Below are positions 26,017 through 34,804 of a stretch of DNA of 64,000 bases, in pieces. The stretch comes from Streptomyces coacervatus (lineage in GTDB: Bacteria; Actinomycetota; Actinomycetes; Streptomycetales; Streptomycetaceae), in the NCBI RefSeq assembly GCF_029223485.1, contig NZ_JARHTP010000008.1:62001-126000 (forward strand). Reading direction: 5' to 3'. The position numbers and the translations under genes are program-made. Each line of letters begins with the position of its first letter. The stretch's first letter is position 1. A model generated the notes under the pieces. It worked only from the letters and a program-made list of their open reading frames with translations. It did no database searches and was not told where the DNA came from.

Positions 26017-27731
26017 TCCTCGGGCAGCTCGACCGGCGCGATCTCGTCGTACACATCGCCCGGCCCCGGGTTGGCGGCATCCGTCTCGCCGCCGAAGTGG
26101 TGCATGACGCCCCAGACCGCGTTCAGCGCGGTCTGGATCGCGCCTTCGGCCCAGCCCGCCGTCCAGGAGATGTCGTCGCCGGCGAGGAAGATGCCACGCT
26201 TGTCCTCGGCCAGCCGGTCCTGCATGAAGTGCGTGAACAGGCGCCGCTGGTAGCGGTAGTGGCCGGGCAGGTTGGCCTTGAACGCGCCCATGAAGTAGGG
26301 CTCGTTCTCCCAGGAGACGGTCACCGGGCTGCCGATGATGTGCTTCCTGATGTCGACCTTCGGGTAGATCTCGCCGAGCGACTTCAGCATGACCTCCATC
26401 CGCTCGTTCGCGGACAGCGGCAGCCACTTCAGGCTGTCGTCGCACCAGGTGTAGGAGAGGCAGATGACGGCGGGCTTGTCCGGGCCGTCGTCGAGGAGGT
26501 AGGTCCCGCGCGTCATACGGTCGGTGAGCGTCATCGACATGACGTCCCGGCCCGTCGGATTTCCCTTGTCGTCGACGGCCTTGTCGAGCCAGAAGGGCCG
26601 GTCGACGGGCACGAACAGCTTGCTGGACTCCATGTAGTGGGTGCGCTCGATGGCGGTCCAGTGGTCGATCGGGAAGAGCGAGTCGTCGCAGGCGATCTTC
26701 GACAGCAGCATCCAGGACTGTGCGGTGAAGATCGCCGCCTGGTAGGTGCGGATGTCGCCGTCCGCGTCCGTCACCGTGATCCGGTTGTTCGCCGTGCGGT
26801 GCAGCCGGGTCACGGCCGGGCGGGGCGCGCCGTCCACATGCAGGGACTTGAGGGACGTCCCGTACGGCCAGTGGACGATCTTCTCCGGCTCGCGCTCCCA
26901 GAGCCGGAGCGGGAGCTGCTGGCTGCCGCCGACGATGCCGCGGTGGTGGTCGTCGGCCTCGGTGTAGACGACCCGCAGGATCTCCAGGATGGAGTTGGGG
27001 AAGTCGGTGTCCCAGCCGCCCGTGCCGAAGCCGACCTGGCCGAAGATCTCGCGGTGGCGGAAGGACTTGAAGGCCTCGGAGTCGCAGAGGAAGCCGTAGA
27101 AGGTCTGGTTGTCGAGCTTCTCGACCAGCTTCGCCCAGATCTCACGGATGCGCGGCACGTCCCGCTCGCGCAGGGCGCGGTTCATGTCGGAGAAGTCGGC
27201 GCCCTCTTCGAGGCACTTGTTCCATGCCTCGGCGACATCGCGGTAGACCTGCGGCAGGTCGTCGACGGTCTCGGCGTAGTGGGACTCGCCCTTGAGGTCG
27301 ACGACGGTCGAAGGGGTCGCCTCCGCAAGGGGGTTGGGGAAGGGGCGGGTCTCGAGTCCGGCCAGGTCGATGTAGTGCTGGAGGGCCGTCGAGGAGGGCG
27401 GGAAGCGCATCGCGCCCATCTCGGCGGTCAGGCCTTCGGTGTCGGGGCCGTCGAAGCCGACGGTCCGCAGCCGCCCGCCGATCTGGTCGGCCTCGTACAC
27501 GACGGGCTTGAGGCCCATCTTCATCAGCTCGTACGCGGCGACGATGCCGGACAGTCCGCCGCCGATGACCGCGACCTCGGCGCCGTGCTCGGTCGCCGGT
27601 ATCTGGCCGAGGCCCGCCGGGTGGGCGAGGAAGTCGTCGTACGCGTACGGGAAGTCCGGGCCGAACATGGTGATCGGCGGCAGCTGGCGCTCGTCTGCGT
27701 GCTCGACGGCGTTGGGCACGGTGGACGTCAT
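26013..27731 (-). CDS. FAD-dependent amino acid 2-monooxygenase (lysine/arginine type)
   Basis: 572-residue flavin amine oxidase-fold enzyme. FAD binding is seen as VAVIGGGLSGIVAAYELM (dinucleotide motif at residues 53-70), a second FAD stretch is GGRLRTVGF, and the C-terminal flavin strand is FLAGDDISWTAGWAEGAIQ. The N-terminal ITMFGPDFPYAYDDFLAHPAG and overall length resemble L-lysine 2-monooxygenase (DavB of Pseudomonas) and arginine 2-monooxygenase of streptomycetes, which decarboxylate an amino acid to the amide. The amidase gene 41 bases upstream fits the next step. I infer a basic amino acid substrate, not proven. The ATG at 27731 is used. Confidence 0.88.
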   Translation of the reverse strand: MTSTVPNAVEHADERQLPPITMFGPDFPYAYDDFLAHPAGLGQIPATEHGAEVAVIGGGLSGIVAAYELMKMGLKPVVYEADQIGGRLRTVGFDGPDTEGLTAEMGAMRFPPSSTALQHYIDLAGLETRPFPNPLAEATPSTVVDLKGESHYAETVDDLPQVYRDVAEAWNKCLEEGADFSDMNRALRERDVPRIREIWAKLVEKLDNQTFYGFLCDSEAFKSFRHREIFGQVGFGTGGWDTDFPNSILEILRVVYTEADDHHRGIVGGSQQLPLRLWEREPEKIVHWPYGTSLKSLHVDGAPRPAVTRLHRTANNRITVTDADGDIRTYQAAIFTAQSWMLLSKIACDDSLFPIDHWTAIERTHYMESSKLFVPVDRPFWLDKAVDDKGNPTGRDVMSMTLTDRMTRGTYLLDDGPDKPAVICLSYTWCDDSLKWLPLSANERMEVMLKSLGEIYPKVDIRKHIIGSPVTVSWENEPYFMGAFKANLPGHYRYQRRLFTHFMQDRLAEDKRGIFLAGDDISWTAGWAEGAIQTALNAVWGVMHHFGGETDAANPGPGDVYDEIAPVELPED

Positions 27732-27772
27732 GGGGTACGGACTCCTTGCACAGAAAGTACGGGGTGAGGGAT

Positions 27773-28561
27773 TCAGACGAGGGACCCGTAGAGGCCGGGG
27801 CGGCGGTCCTTCAGGTACGGGTTCGCCGCGCGGGAGGCGGTGAGGAAGGCGGGGTCGGCGTCGGCGAACACCAGCTCCTCGCCGCGTCCGGCGCGGGCGC
27901 GGGCGACCCCGTCGGGACCGGCCAGCGCGGAGAGGCCGACGAAGTCGAACTCCCCTTCCTGGCCGACCCGGTTGACGTAGGCGACGTACATCTGGTTCTC
28001 GAAGGCGCGCACCGGGATCATCGACTCGGCGACGAACTGGAAGGGGTGCATCTGCGCCGTCGGCACGACGAGGAGGTCGGTGCCGGCCAGGGCGTGGGCG
28101 CGGACGTTCTCCGGGAACTCGACGTCGTAGCAGATCATGAGGCCGACGGTGAGTCCGCCGAGCTCGGCCTGGACGACCGGCTGCTCGCCGGGGGTGAAGT
28201 GGTCGTGCTCGAAGCAGCCGAAGAGGTGGGTCTTGCGGTAGTTGGCCAGGCGGACGCCCTCGGCGGAGATCAACTGGGCGGAGTTGAAAACGGTCTCGCC
28301 GTCGCGCTCCGGGTAGCCGTACGCGATCGCGAGCCCGTGCCGACCGGCGATGTCGGCGATCGCGTCCGCAGAGTCGCCGTCGGCGGGCTCGGCCAGGCGG
28401 GCGATGTCGTCGCCGATCGCGTACCCGGTCAGGAACATCTCCGGCGCGGCCAGCAGCGTGGCGCCCGCGGCGGCGGCACGGCCCGCGGCGGCGTCGAGGA
28501 CCTTGAGGTTCTCGGCGACGGAGCCGGGGCGGCCGGAGCTCTGGAGCAGGGCGGTGCGCAT
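27773..28561 (-). CDS. nitrilase-superfamily amidase
   Basis: 262-residue carbon-nitrogen hydrolase with the Glu-Lys-Cys triad intact: Glu41 in APEMF, Lys110 in NYRKTHL and Cys144 in MICYDVEFPE. The length fits DavA (5-aminovaleramide amidase, about 264 residues) or 4-guanidinobutyramide hydrolase. It is the first gene of a two-gene operon with the FAD amino acid 2-monooxygenase, so it probably hydrolyses the amide that enzyme makes. No signal peptide; cytoplasmic. The upstream region carries repeated GTTGCG motifs shared with the APC/AsnC promoter. Confidence 0.9.
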   Translation of the reverse strand: MRTALLQSSGRPGSVAENLKVLDAAAGRAAAAGATLLAAPEMFLTGYAIGDDIARLAEPADGDSADAIADIAGRHGLAIAYGYPERDGETVFNSAQLISAEGVRLANYRKTHLFGCFEHDHFTPGEQPVVQAELGGLTVGLMICYDVEFPENVRAHALAGTDLLVVPTAQMHPFQFVAESMIPVRAFENQMYVAYVNRVGQEGEFDFVGLSALAGPDGVARARAGRGEELVFADADPAFLTASRAANPYLKDRRPGLYGSLV

Positions 28562-28642
28562 GCGTGTTCCTCACCGGTACGGAAGATTCAGGGGGCCATA
28601 TAGAAGGTACGAGCGAGGAGCTCGGGCGGACAAGAAGGAGCC

Positions 28643-28714
28643 GTTGCGCGCCGGTGAGCGGTTTGTTGCGTGCACCATCCGTCCGGCGGCGATTCGTTGC
28701 GCGCCCCTGAGCGG
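28643..28714. repeat. direct repeat with GTTGCG core upstream of amidase-monooxygenase operon
   Basis: GTTGCGCGCCGGTGAGCGG (28643-28661) and GTTGCGCGCCCCTGAGCGG (28696-28714) match at 17 of 19 positions, and a third GTTGCG copy lies between them (about 28665). The core is also present upstream of the APC permease/AsnC operon, so this may be a regulator binding region. Confidence 0.45.
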
Positions 28715-28765
28715 AGCTCCGGTCACGGGAGATCTCAGGGTGCTGCCCTGGCACCCGGGCTTCCA

Positions 28766-28820
28766 GCGCCCCATAGGGGCGCGGGGAACTGCGCGACCAG
28801 CCACGACGCACCCGCAGCCA
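28766..28820. repeat. common Streptomyces intergenic repeat element
   Basis: GCGCCCC ATA GGGGCGC (28766-28782) forms a small hairpin and is followed by GGGGAACTGCGCGACCAGCC. I recognise this text, from memory, as a short element repeated in intergenic regions of many Streptomyces genomes. Its function is unknown; it is a likely hot spot for recombination. Confidence 0.55.
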
Positions 28821-28844
28821 AGACACAACGCACCCCGCGGAGCG

Positions 28845-29222
28845 CTAAAGCTCCCGCAACCGCTCAATGATCTCCCGCAGCAGCTCAGGATCAGCGGCCG
28901 GCCCACCAGGCGCCACCCGCCGCGGCACATCGACCCGCACAAGCCCGGCCTCGGCCAGATCCCCGAGCAGCACGCGTACCACGGTCAGCGGCAGATCCGC
29001 GTCCGCGGCGAGCTCGACGACGGGCCGGGGCCGGTGGCGCACCAGGGCGAGCAGGGCGGAGCCGGCGTGGTCGACAGCCGGCCGCGCCTCGCCGTGCACG
29101 GCGGTGACCTGTGACATCAGATCGATGTGATGCCGGTCGGAGGGCCGGGTCCGGCCCCGTGTGACGGTGTACGGCCGCACCATCGCCCCGGTCTCGTCCT
29201 CGTACCAGTGCTCGTCGCTCAC
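28845..29222 (-). CDS. DUF742 protein (CvnC-like)
   Basis: 125-residue soluble protein with a winged-helix-like layout, of the DUF742 family that forms the third gene (cvnC) of Streptomyces conservons. The stretch RPYTVTRGRTRP near the N-terminus and AGLVRVDVP near the C-terminus are family-like. Its start overlaps the stop of the kinase gene by four bases (ATGA). The roadblock (CvnB) and GTPase (CvnD) genes expected around it are absent, and its role here with the kinase is inferred only. Confidence 0.88.
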   Translation of the reverse strand: MSDEHWYEDETGAMVRPYTVTRGRTRPSDRHHIDLMSQVTAVHGEARPAVDHAGSALLALVRHRPRPVVELAADADLPLTVVRVLLGDLAEAGLVRVDVPRRVAPGGPAADPELLREIIERLREL

Positions 29223-31180
29223 GGCAGGGACGTCCGCGCCGGCACGTCCTCCGCCCCCTCGGCGCCGCGCCCCACCTCTGCCAGCACCTCCTCCGGCAGG
29301 GACACCACCGCCGTCGTCCCGCCGTACGGCGACGGGCCCAGCGCGACCTCGATCCCGTGCCGGGCGGCGAGGCGGCCGACGACGTACAGTCCGAGCCGTT
29401 CATGCCGGGTCGGGTCGAAGTCGTCCGGGGTCGTGATCGTCCGCTGTGCCTCTTCCCGTTGCCCGGCGTCGAGGCCGAGGCCCCGGTCGTCGATCTGCAG
29501 GACGAAGCCGCCGTCGGTCCGTGCGGTGCGCATGGTCACGCGGGTGTCCGGCGGCGAGAACACCGTGGCGTTCTCCACGAGTTCGGCGATCAGGTGGACG
29601 ACATCGGCGACGGCGTCCGCCGCGACGCCCACCCGGGGCATCGGCGGCACCTCGACCCGGGCGTACGCCTCGATCTCGCCGACCGCGGAGGCGACGACGT
29701 CGGCGACGGGCACGGGGCGCCGCCATCTGCGGCCGGGGGCCGAGCCGGACAGGACGATCAGGTTCTCGGCGTGGCGCCGCATACGGGTGGTGAGGTGGTC
29801 GATGCGGAAGAGCTGCTGGAGAACGTCCGGGTCGTCCGTGCGCCGCTCCAGCGTGTCGACGAGCTTCAGCTGCCGGTGCACCAGGGACTGGTTGCGGCGG
29901 GCGATGTTGAGCAGCACCGCGGAGAGCCCACGGCGCAGCTTCGCCTGCTGCACGGCCGCCTCGACGGCCGCGAGCCGCGCGGTGTTGAAGGACCGCCCCA
30001 CGTCGCCGATCTCGTCGCCGCCCGCCTCCTCGTCCGCCAGCGGCGGCGCCTCCGCGACCGCATCCACCTCCTCGCCCGCACTCAACCGCGCCATCACATC
30101 GGGCAATTGACGGGTCGTCAGCAGATCGGCGGCATCACGCAGCGTCTCCAGCCGCCGCGAGATCCGACGGGCACCCCGCACCGCGAACCACGACGACAGC
30201 CCCACGGCAGCCAGCCCGACCACCCCCACGACGGCGGCCTCGGCCAGCTCCCGGTAGGCGAACTCCCGTCCCCGGCCTGCCGAGTTCCTGGCGGACCGGG
30301 TGCACAGCTGCATGTACCGCTTGACCGCCCGGTCGGTGGTGGAGCGCCAGGAGTCGGCGGCCACGGCATCGCCCGCCCCGGACGCTCCCGCCCGCAGCAG
30401 CGTGTCCTCGCTGCTCACCAACTCCCGGTGCAGTTCGCCGCGTTGGAAGTCCTCGAACAGCGCCCGCGAGTCGCCCGGCAGATCGGGCACATACGTCCGC
30501 TCGAAGACCCGCCGGTCCTCGATGGCCGCCGTGAGCGTGTCGTACTGCCGGTCGGTCAGCGTCCCGGCGGCCCGCGCACCGGCGACCAGCGCGTCCTCCC
30601 GCGACACGAACTCCCGTACCCGGACCAGCTCGACGACGACCTGGGCCTCCCGCGCCAGTTGCCCGGCCTGCAGCGCGGTGAGCGTCGACTCGACGTCGAA
30701 GCCGGGTTCCACGAGGGCGCTGTACTCGCTCACGGCCCGGTCCCAGGAGATGTCCCGGGACAGCACCCGCTCCCGCAGCCCCTCCAGCCTGCCGGTTGTC
30801 GCCATCATGGTGTCCAGCGCCTGCCGCTGCCGCCCGGAGAGCCGGTCCCGGTCTCCGGACCCGATCGCGTCGCGCATGGCGTCCACGGCCCGGTCCGTGC
30901 GGCGCTGCTGCTCCAGCAGGCCGGCGACGGCCGTCGTACGACCGCCCGTGCCCAAGTACGCCGCCGAGAGCCGCCGTTCGATCTGGATCTGCCCGATCGC
31001 CGTGTCGACGGGGGTGCCGTAATCCTCGTAGACGCCCTGCACCCGGAGCAGCGCGCGCAGCTCGCCGGTGACGGACACCATGGCGAAGCTCCACAGCACC
31101 AGCAGGGCGAGCACCGGAGCGAGCGCGAGCGCGACGATCCGGGCGCGGACCGTGGTGGGACGGCCGATGAGCCGGCGCAA
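29219..31180 (-). CDS. nitrate/nitrite-sensor-type histidine kinase (CvnA-like)
   Basis: About 653-residue membrane sensor. A first helix (LVLWSFAMV region) precedes a large extracytoplasmic nitrate- and nitrite-sensing (NIT) domain to about residue 300, then a second membrane helix and HAMP-like linker (EAAVVGVVGLAAVGLS), a dimer helix, and a GHKL ATPase (ELVENATVFSPP as the N box, and DRGLGLDAG). The canonical His phospho-acceptor is not evident. The preferred TTG start at 31180 follows GGGGGAG; a longer frame runs to 31246. It overlaps the DUF742 gene by four bases. Conservons normally add CvnB and CvnD. Confidence 0.85.
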   Translation of the reverse strand: MRRLIGRPTTVRARIVALALAPVLALLVLWSFAMVSVTGELRALLRVQGVYEDYGTPVDTAIGQIQIERRLSAAYLGTGGRTTAVAGLLEQQRRTDRAVDAMRDAIGSGDRDRLSGRQRQALDTMMATTGRLEGLRERVLSRDISWDRAVSEYSALVEPGFDVESTLTALQAGQLAREAQVVVELVRVREFVSREDALVAGARAAGTLTDRQYDTLTAAIEDRRVFERTYVPDLPGDSRALFEDFQRGELHRELVSSEDTLLRAGASGAGDAVAADSWRSTTDRAVKRYMQLCTRSARNSAGRGREFAYRELAEAAVVGVVGLAAVGLSSWFAVRGARRISRRLETLRDAADLLTTRQLPDVMARLSAGEEVDAVAEAPPLADEEAGGDEIGDVGRSFNTARLAAVEAAVQQAKLRRGLSAVLLNIARRNQSLVHRQLKLVDTLERRTDDPDVLQQLFRIDHLTTRMRRHAENLIVLSGSAPGRRWRRPVPVADVVASAVGEIEAYARVEVPPMPRVGVAADAVADVVHLIAELVENATVFSPPDTRVTMRTARTDGGFVLQIDDRGLGLDAGQREEAQRTITTPDDFDPTRHERLGLYVVGRLAARHGIEVALGPSPYGGTTAVVSLPEEVLAEVGRGAEGAEDVPARTSLP

Positions 31181-31249
31181 TGCTCTCCCCCTGCCCGAAA
31201 TGATGCAGTACTCGCCAGTGTTACCCGCCAGTAGCGAACGCCGCACAAC

Positions 31250-32467
31250 CTACGGGATGCTCCGCCGGGACCGCAATGGCCACCTGAGCACCAGCAGCAT
31301 CGCCGTCACCAGATACGGCACCGCGAACAGCACGAAGGCGGTGCTGTGCGCGGCACGCGTCTCGATCGCCGCGTACCCGCCGTACGCCGCGACCGTGGCG
31401 AGGTCGCTGCCCAGGCCCGCGACCGAGGTCAGGGTGGCCCGGTGCGCGTCGCCGATCCCGTCGATGCGGTGCTGGAGCCGGACGTCGGCCAGCACCGTCG
31501 CCAGCTGGAAGCCGCCGAAGGCGACGGCCAGTAGGCCGAGGGCGACGGGCGTCCCGGCCGCGGCGCCCAGGGCCATGGCCAGCGCGGCCGGCGCGAGGAC
31601 CGCCGCCAGTCCCGCCGTGCCCAGGCGTTCGCACGGCCCGGCCAGCAGGCCACCGGCGGTCGCTCCCGCCCAGATCAGCAGGAGCAGGTAGGGGACCGTC
31701 GTCTCCGCCACGCCGGTGTCCCGCACCAGCAGCGGCGTGTACTCGTCGAGCGCCTCCCACACGGCCCCGACCGCCGGGACGAGCAGCAGCCCTCCGCGCA
31801 GCGACCGGTGCCGGCGGACTTCGGCGAGCCCGTCCCGCAACACCGTGGCCCAGTCGTCGCCCGAGTCCTTGGGCACCGCTCGGTCCTCCGGGAACCGGGT
31901 CGCGACCCCGGCGCTCGCCAGACAGGCCAGCACGCTCGCCGCCCCGACGGCAAGATAGCCGCCCCAGGCGAACACGGGTCCGGCGAGCGCCATGGCCGCC
32001 ATGACCGCGACGTGCCCGGCGGCCCGGGCCCGGCCCATGATCCTGGCGTACCGCTCGGCCTCGCCGCGCCGCTCCAGCTCCTCGTACACCAGCGCCTCCA
32101 GCGCGCCGGAGGCGAGCGCTCCGCGCGCGCCCCACAGGACGAAGCCGAGGGCGAAGGCCCAGTACGACGGGGCGAGCACCCACAGGGCGAAGCCGGCGGC
32201 GGTGAGCAGCGGGCCGAGCACCAGCAGCAGCCGCCGGGAGACGGCGTCGGCCCAGGCGCCGGAGGGGACCTCCAGCACCACGCCGGTGAGGGACCAGAGG
32301 GCGAACAGGGAGGAGATCTGCCAGACGGACAGACCGGTGTCGCTGAACAGCAGCGCGTACACCGGGTAGAGCAGGACGAAGTCGTCGAGGAACGCATAGC
32401 CGTACAGCGTGGCCGTGAGTCGGCGGACGCCGGTGCCGGCGGGCACGCGCGCAGGTGAGAGTGTCAT
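31250..32467 (-). CDS. MFS transporter
   Basis: 405-residue transporter with about 12 helices. The A-motif-like loop after helix 2 is GAWADAVSRRLLL, and a central cytoplasmic loop (PEDRAVPKDSGDDW) divides the two halves. It resembles small drug or metabolite exporters. The ATG at 32467 is chosen because GGGAAGG lies seven bases upstream; an earlier in-frame codon at 32548 lacks this. The stop is 69 bases before the start of the sensor kinase, so the two could be co-transcribed, though no function ties them. Confidence 0.88.
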   Translation of the reverse strand: MTLSPARVPAGTGVRRLTATLYGYAFLDDFVLLYPVYALLFSDTGLSVWQISSLFALWSLTGVVLEVPSGAWADAVSRRLLLVLGPLLTAAGFALWVLAPSYWAFALGFVLWGARGALASGALEALVYEELERRGEAERYARIMGRARAAGHVAVMAAMALAGPVFAWGGYLAVGAASVLACLASAGVATRFPEDRAVPKDSGDDWATVLRDGLAEVRRHRSLRGGLLLVPAVGAVWEALDEYTPLLVRDTGVAETTVPYLLLLIWAGATAGGLLAGPCERLGTAGLAAVLAPAALAMALGAAAGTPVALGLLAVAFGGFQLATVLADVRLQHRIDGIGDAHRATLTSVAGLGSDLATVAAYGGYAAIETRAAHSTAFVLFAVPYLVTAMLLVLRWPLRSRRSIP

Positions 32468-32605
32468 GAGGCCTTCCCGCAGGGACGGATCGGATGCCGG
32501 AGGTACGGCGTCCGAGGCGGCCCTCGGGAGGCACGGCTGGTGGATCAATGTCGCCAGGTCATGGCACCGATGGTAGGCGCGGACCCGGCGCGTTCGCCCG
32601 GGAAA

Positions 32606-33058
32606 TTACGTGGGCGAGCCCGACGAGAAGCGGCGCAGCAGCGGCGACAGCACCAGGACGGACTTGGTGCGCTCGACGAACGGCTCCCCGGCGATGCGTT
32701 CCAGGACCCGTTCGAAGTGCCGCATGTCGGAGGCGAAGACCTGCACGATCGCGTCCGCGTCGCCGGTGACCGTGGAGGCGGCCACGACCTCCTGGTAGCG
32801 CTCCAGGCCCCGCCGGATGGTGTCCGGCGAGGTGTTGTGCCGGCAGTAGATCTCGACGAACCCCTCGGTCTCCCAGCCCAGGGCGCCCGGGTCCACCCGT
32901 ACGGTGAAGCCGGTGATGGCCCCGGTGGCGCGCAGCCGGTCCACGCGCCGCTTCACGGCGGGCGCGGACAGGCCGACGAGCTGCCCGATGTCCGCGTAGG
33001 AGCGGCGGGCGTCCTCGGCGAGGGCGTGCACGATGCGTTCGTCGAGATCGTTCAGCAC
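32606..33058 (-). CDS. Lrp/AsnC family transcriptional regulator
   Basis: 150-residue regulator with an AsnC-type HTH (residues 5-55: LDERIVHALAEDARRSYADIGQLVGLSAPAVKRRVDRL) and a C-terminal RAM/ACT-like ligand domain (about 65-140). Lrp proteins sense amino acids as octamers. The GTG at 33058 begins ten bases after the stop of the CAT-type permease, so the two form an operon. The regulator probably controls the permease and perhaps the amidase-monooxygenase operon, because GTTGCG-type motifs lie in front of both. Confidence 0.93.
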   Translation of the reverse strand: MLNDLDERIVHALAEDARRSYADIGQLVGLSAPAVKRRVDRLRATGAITGFTVRVDPGALGWETEGFVEIYCRHNTSPDTIRRGLERYQEVVAASTVTGDADAIVQVFASDMRHFERVLERIAGEPFVERTKSVLVLSPLLRRFSSGSPT

Positions 33059-33068
33059 TGCTGGTGGT

Positions 33069-34571
33069 TCACTTCGCTTCTGGTGTGGCGAGAACTTCTG
33101 TTGCGGGAACTTCTCGGGTGGCAAGACGGGAGCGGCGATAGCCGTACCCGAAGTAGAACACGAGCCCCACCGCCATCCAGACACCGAAGACGACCCAGGT
33201 CACGGCGGACAGGCTGCCCATCATCCAGACGCAGAACGCGAAGCCCAGGGCGGGCAGGACCGGCGACAGCGGGACGCGGAAGGTGCGGGGCATGTCCGGG
33301 CGGGTCCGGCGCAGCACGACCACGGCGATGTTGACCAGCCCGAAGGCGAAGAGCGTGCCGATGCTGGTGGCGTCGGCGAGCTGGCCGAGCGGGATCGCGG
33401 CGGCGAGGACTCCGCAGAACAGGGAGACGATGACCGTGTTGGCGCGGGGTGCCCCGGTCTTGGGGTGGACCTTCGCGAACACCTTGGGGACGAGCCCGTC
33501 CCGGGACATCGCGAAGAGGATGCGGGTCTGGCCGTAGAGCACGGTCAGCACGACGCTCGCGATGGCGATCACGGCGCAGGCGGCGAGCAGGGTGCCCCAG
33601 AAGGACTGGCCGGTGACGTCGCGCATGATCTGGGCGAGCGCGGCCTCCGAGTCGTTGAACCGCCGCCAGGGCTTCGCACCGACGGCGACGGCGGCGACGA
33701 GGACGTACAGCGCGGTGACGATGACGAGCGACAGCATGATGGCCCGCGGCAGGTCGCGCTGTGCGTTCTTGGCCTCCTCGCCTGCGGTGGAGGCGGCGTC
33801 GAAGCCGATGTAGGAGAAGAAGAGCGTGGCACCGGCCGCGCTCACTCCCGCCATGCCGAGCGGCATGAAGTGCGCGTAGTTCCCGGACTTGAACCCCTGG
33901 ATGCCGATGGCGCAGAACAGCACCAGCGCGGCGATCTTCACACAGACCATGACCGTGTTGGCGCGGGCGGACTCCCGGGCGCCACCCAGCAGGAACGCCA
34001 TGGCCAGCAGGACGACGATCAGCGCGGGCAGGTTGAAGATGCCGCCGTCGCCGGGCGGGGCGGACAGGGCGTCCGGGATGGTGACGCCTATGGTCCCGTC
34101 CAGGAGCTCGTTGAGGTACTCGCCCCAGCCGACGGCCACCGCGGCCACCGAGACGCCGTATTCCAGGACCAGGCACCAGCCGCAGATCCAGGCGATCAGC
34201 TCGCCCATGGTTGCGTATGCGTACGAGTACGAGGACCCGGCGACCGGGATGGTGCCCGCGAGCTCGGCGTAGGACAGGGCCGAGAAGAGCGCGGTCAGAC
34301 CGGCGATCACAAAGGACAGGGTGACGGCGGGACCGGCCTTCGGCACGGCCTCGCCGAGGACCACGAAAATGCCGGTGCCGAGGGTCGCGCCGATGCTGAT
34401 CATGGTGAGCTGCCACAGCCCGAGGGAGCGCCGCAGGGTACCTCCCTCACCCTGGCCGCCCTCCGCGACCAGGCGTTCCACGGGCTTGCGCCGCATGAGG
34501 CGCGCGCCGAGGCCCGGGGACGGCGGGGCGTTCGTGGTGCGGCCTTGCGGGGGTGCGCCTTGGTCGAGCAC
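33069..34571 (-). CDS. APC superfamily (CAT-type) cationic amino acid permease
   Basis: 500-residue permease with about 12 helices of the cationic amino acid transporter subgroup. The first-helix motif is MISIGATLGTGIFVVLG, followed by AELAGTIPVAGSSYSYAYATMGE and FFSYIGFDAASTAGEEAKN, all hallmarks of CAT/YfnA proteins. It probably imports lysine, arginine or a related amino acid. A GTG start at 34571 follows AAGGAG. The downstream AsnC gene is in the same operon. The upstream region carries TTGC/GCAA inverted repeats. Confidence 0.92.
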   Translation of the reverse strand: MLDQGAPPQGRTTNAPPSPGLGARLMRRKPVERLVAEGGQGEGGTLRRSLGLWQLTMISIGATLGTGIFVVLGEAVPKAGPAVTLSFVIAGLTALFSALSYAELAGTIPVAGSSYSYAYATMGELIAWICGWCLVLEYGVSVAAVAVGWGEYLNELLDGTIGVTIPDALSAPPGDGGIFNLPALIVVLLAMAFLLGGARESARANTVMVCVKIAALVLFCAIGIQGFKSGNYAHFMPLGMAGVSAAGATLFFSYIGFDAASTAGEEAKNAQRDLPRAIMLSLVIVTALYVLVAAVAVGAKPWRRFNDSEAALAQIMRDVTGQSFWGTLLAACAVIAIASVVLTVLYGQTRILFAMSRDGLVPKVFAKVHPKTGAPRANTVIVSLFCGVLAAAIPLGQLADATSIGTLFAFGLVNIAVVVLRRTRPDMPRTFRVPLSPVLPALGFAFCVWMMGSLSAVTWVVFGVWMAVGLVFYFGYGYRRSRLATREVPATEVLATPEAK

Positions 34572-34718
34572 GCGCTGACTCCTTCGTCATTTCGGTCAGG
34601 GCGGTGGGGACGGGCGGCACTCCTGCGCATGCAGGAACCCACCGAGCGGGGTCCCCGCCACGCCTTGTACAGCGCTTGACCCTATGCGGCATCGCTTCAC
34701 GGGCGTAATGCAGCAACC

Positions 34719-34754
34719 TTGCATGTGTCCGCAAGATCATTGCGTTCATCGCAA
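34719..34754. promoter_or_regulatory. probable AsnC/Lrp binding region
   Basis: Two inverted repeats in tandem: TTGC-N8-GCAA (34719-34734) and TTGCG TTCAT CGCAA (34740-34754, perfect 15-bp box). Further TTGCG copies lie toward 34770 and 34791. They precede the permease gene of the permease-AsnC operon and fit the short imperfect palindromes bound by Lrp-type regulators. Confidence 0.55.
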
Positions 34755-34804
34755 CCGTGCGTGATTTCGTTGCGCGGGCGTGTTCGGACGTTGCGAAGGG
34801 CCGG

